In this document: piece after piece, positions 36,195 to 36,384 of the stretch
Numbering within the stretch: the stretch's first letter is position 1
How the letters are laid out: the number at the start of each line of letters is the position of its first letter
Source: Thermotogaceae bacterium
GTDB lineage: Bacteria > Thermotogota > Thermotogae > MWEM01
Length of the DNA: 36,384 nucleotides
Direction: 5' to 3'
NCBI GenBank assembly: GCA_030445775.1
Contig: JASUTC010000016.1
Span: 1-36,384 of the forward strand
Notes under the pieces: model-generated
Database searches by the model: none
What the model was told of the DNA's origin: nothing
What the model saw: the letters and a program-made list of their open reading frames with translations, nothing else
Position numbers and translations under genes: made by a program

Positions 36195-36204
36195 TAAAAG
36201 TCAA
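36176..36204 (-). promoter_or_regulatory. Transposase promoter (minus strand)
   Basis: Minus strand TTGACT (36204-36199), 17-nt spacer, TATAAT (36181-36176). Confidence 0.7.
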
Positions 36205-36384
36205 TGGCTTTTCTTTGTGTTATTTTTTAATCGCTCTTATAGCCCGTTGGTATCGTTACACTTTTTGGGAATGTAGGTTAGGAGTTTCATTGAAAATCCT
36301 AAGGAATTTACTTCTCAAATTCCACGTATCAACGGGACTGTCTCCCGGAAGTTAAATATATATTTCAAATTTCTTTATTATTCA

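Larger units (their letters stand above)
34530..36277 (-). mobile_element. IS1634-like insertion sequence
   Basis: Terminal inverted repeats CCTACATTCGCAAAA (34530-34544) and CCTACATTCCCAAAA (reverse complement of 36263-36277) flanking the transposase; no clear TSD seen. Confidence 0.75.

Noticed and set aside
1-36384. CRISPR array, tRNA or rRNA genes
   Set aside because: No regularly spaced repeats, tRNA-like cloverleaf or rRNA signature found by reading both strands.

Overview
The window looks like a low-GC, clostridia-like anaerobe. From left to right it contains: (1) the 3' part of a CheR/CheB-type PAS sensor gene and a PAS hybrid histidine kinase gene that is split by an IS21-family element (istA/istB) and also carries an in-frame amber codon in its receiver domain; (2) a minus-strand csaB-like to rnfC-D-G-E-A-B operon in which rnfB encodes only the N-terminal membrane/[Fe-S] domain (91 aa) and rnfD has an internal deletion plus frameshift; (3) a long intergenic region with a 39-codon small ORF bounded by its own promoter and terminator; (4) an NMT1/SsuABC-like ABC importer followed by a DUF362/ferredoxin protein; (5) two alpha/beta hydrolases and a PfkB kinase; (6) a soluble histidine kinase, an HDOD protein, a phosphofructokinase with the PPi-type GGDD/PKTIDND signature, an AMMECR1 protein and its radical SAM partner; (7) apbE, a NusG_II protein, a Gx transporter, maf and radC; (8) an uncharacterised protein, a divergent NadC-like protein, tsaB-like, asp23, fakA-like, tandem-HhH comEA-like, ompH/skp-like, lptB-like and a TIGR00725-like protein; (9) an IS1634-like element interrupting a small signal-peptide ORF. 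The points I would follow up first are the apparently dismantled Rnf complex, the promoter/palindrome arrangement upstream of the IS1634-like transposase, the predicted catalytically dead NadC paralogue, the small ORF, and the Skp/LptB pair. I did not find a clearly new multi-gene defence or biosynthetic system. All family calls come from reading motifs by eye, with no database search.
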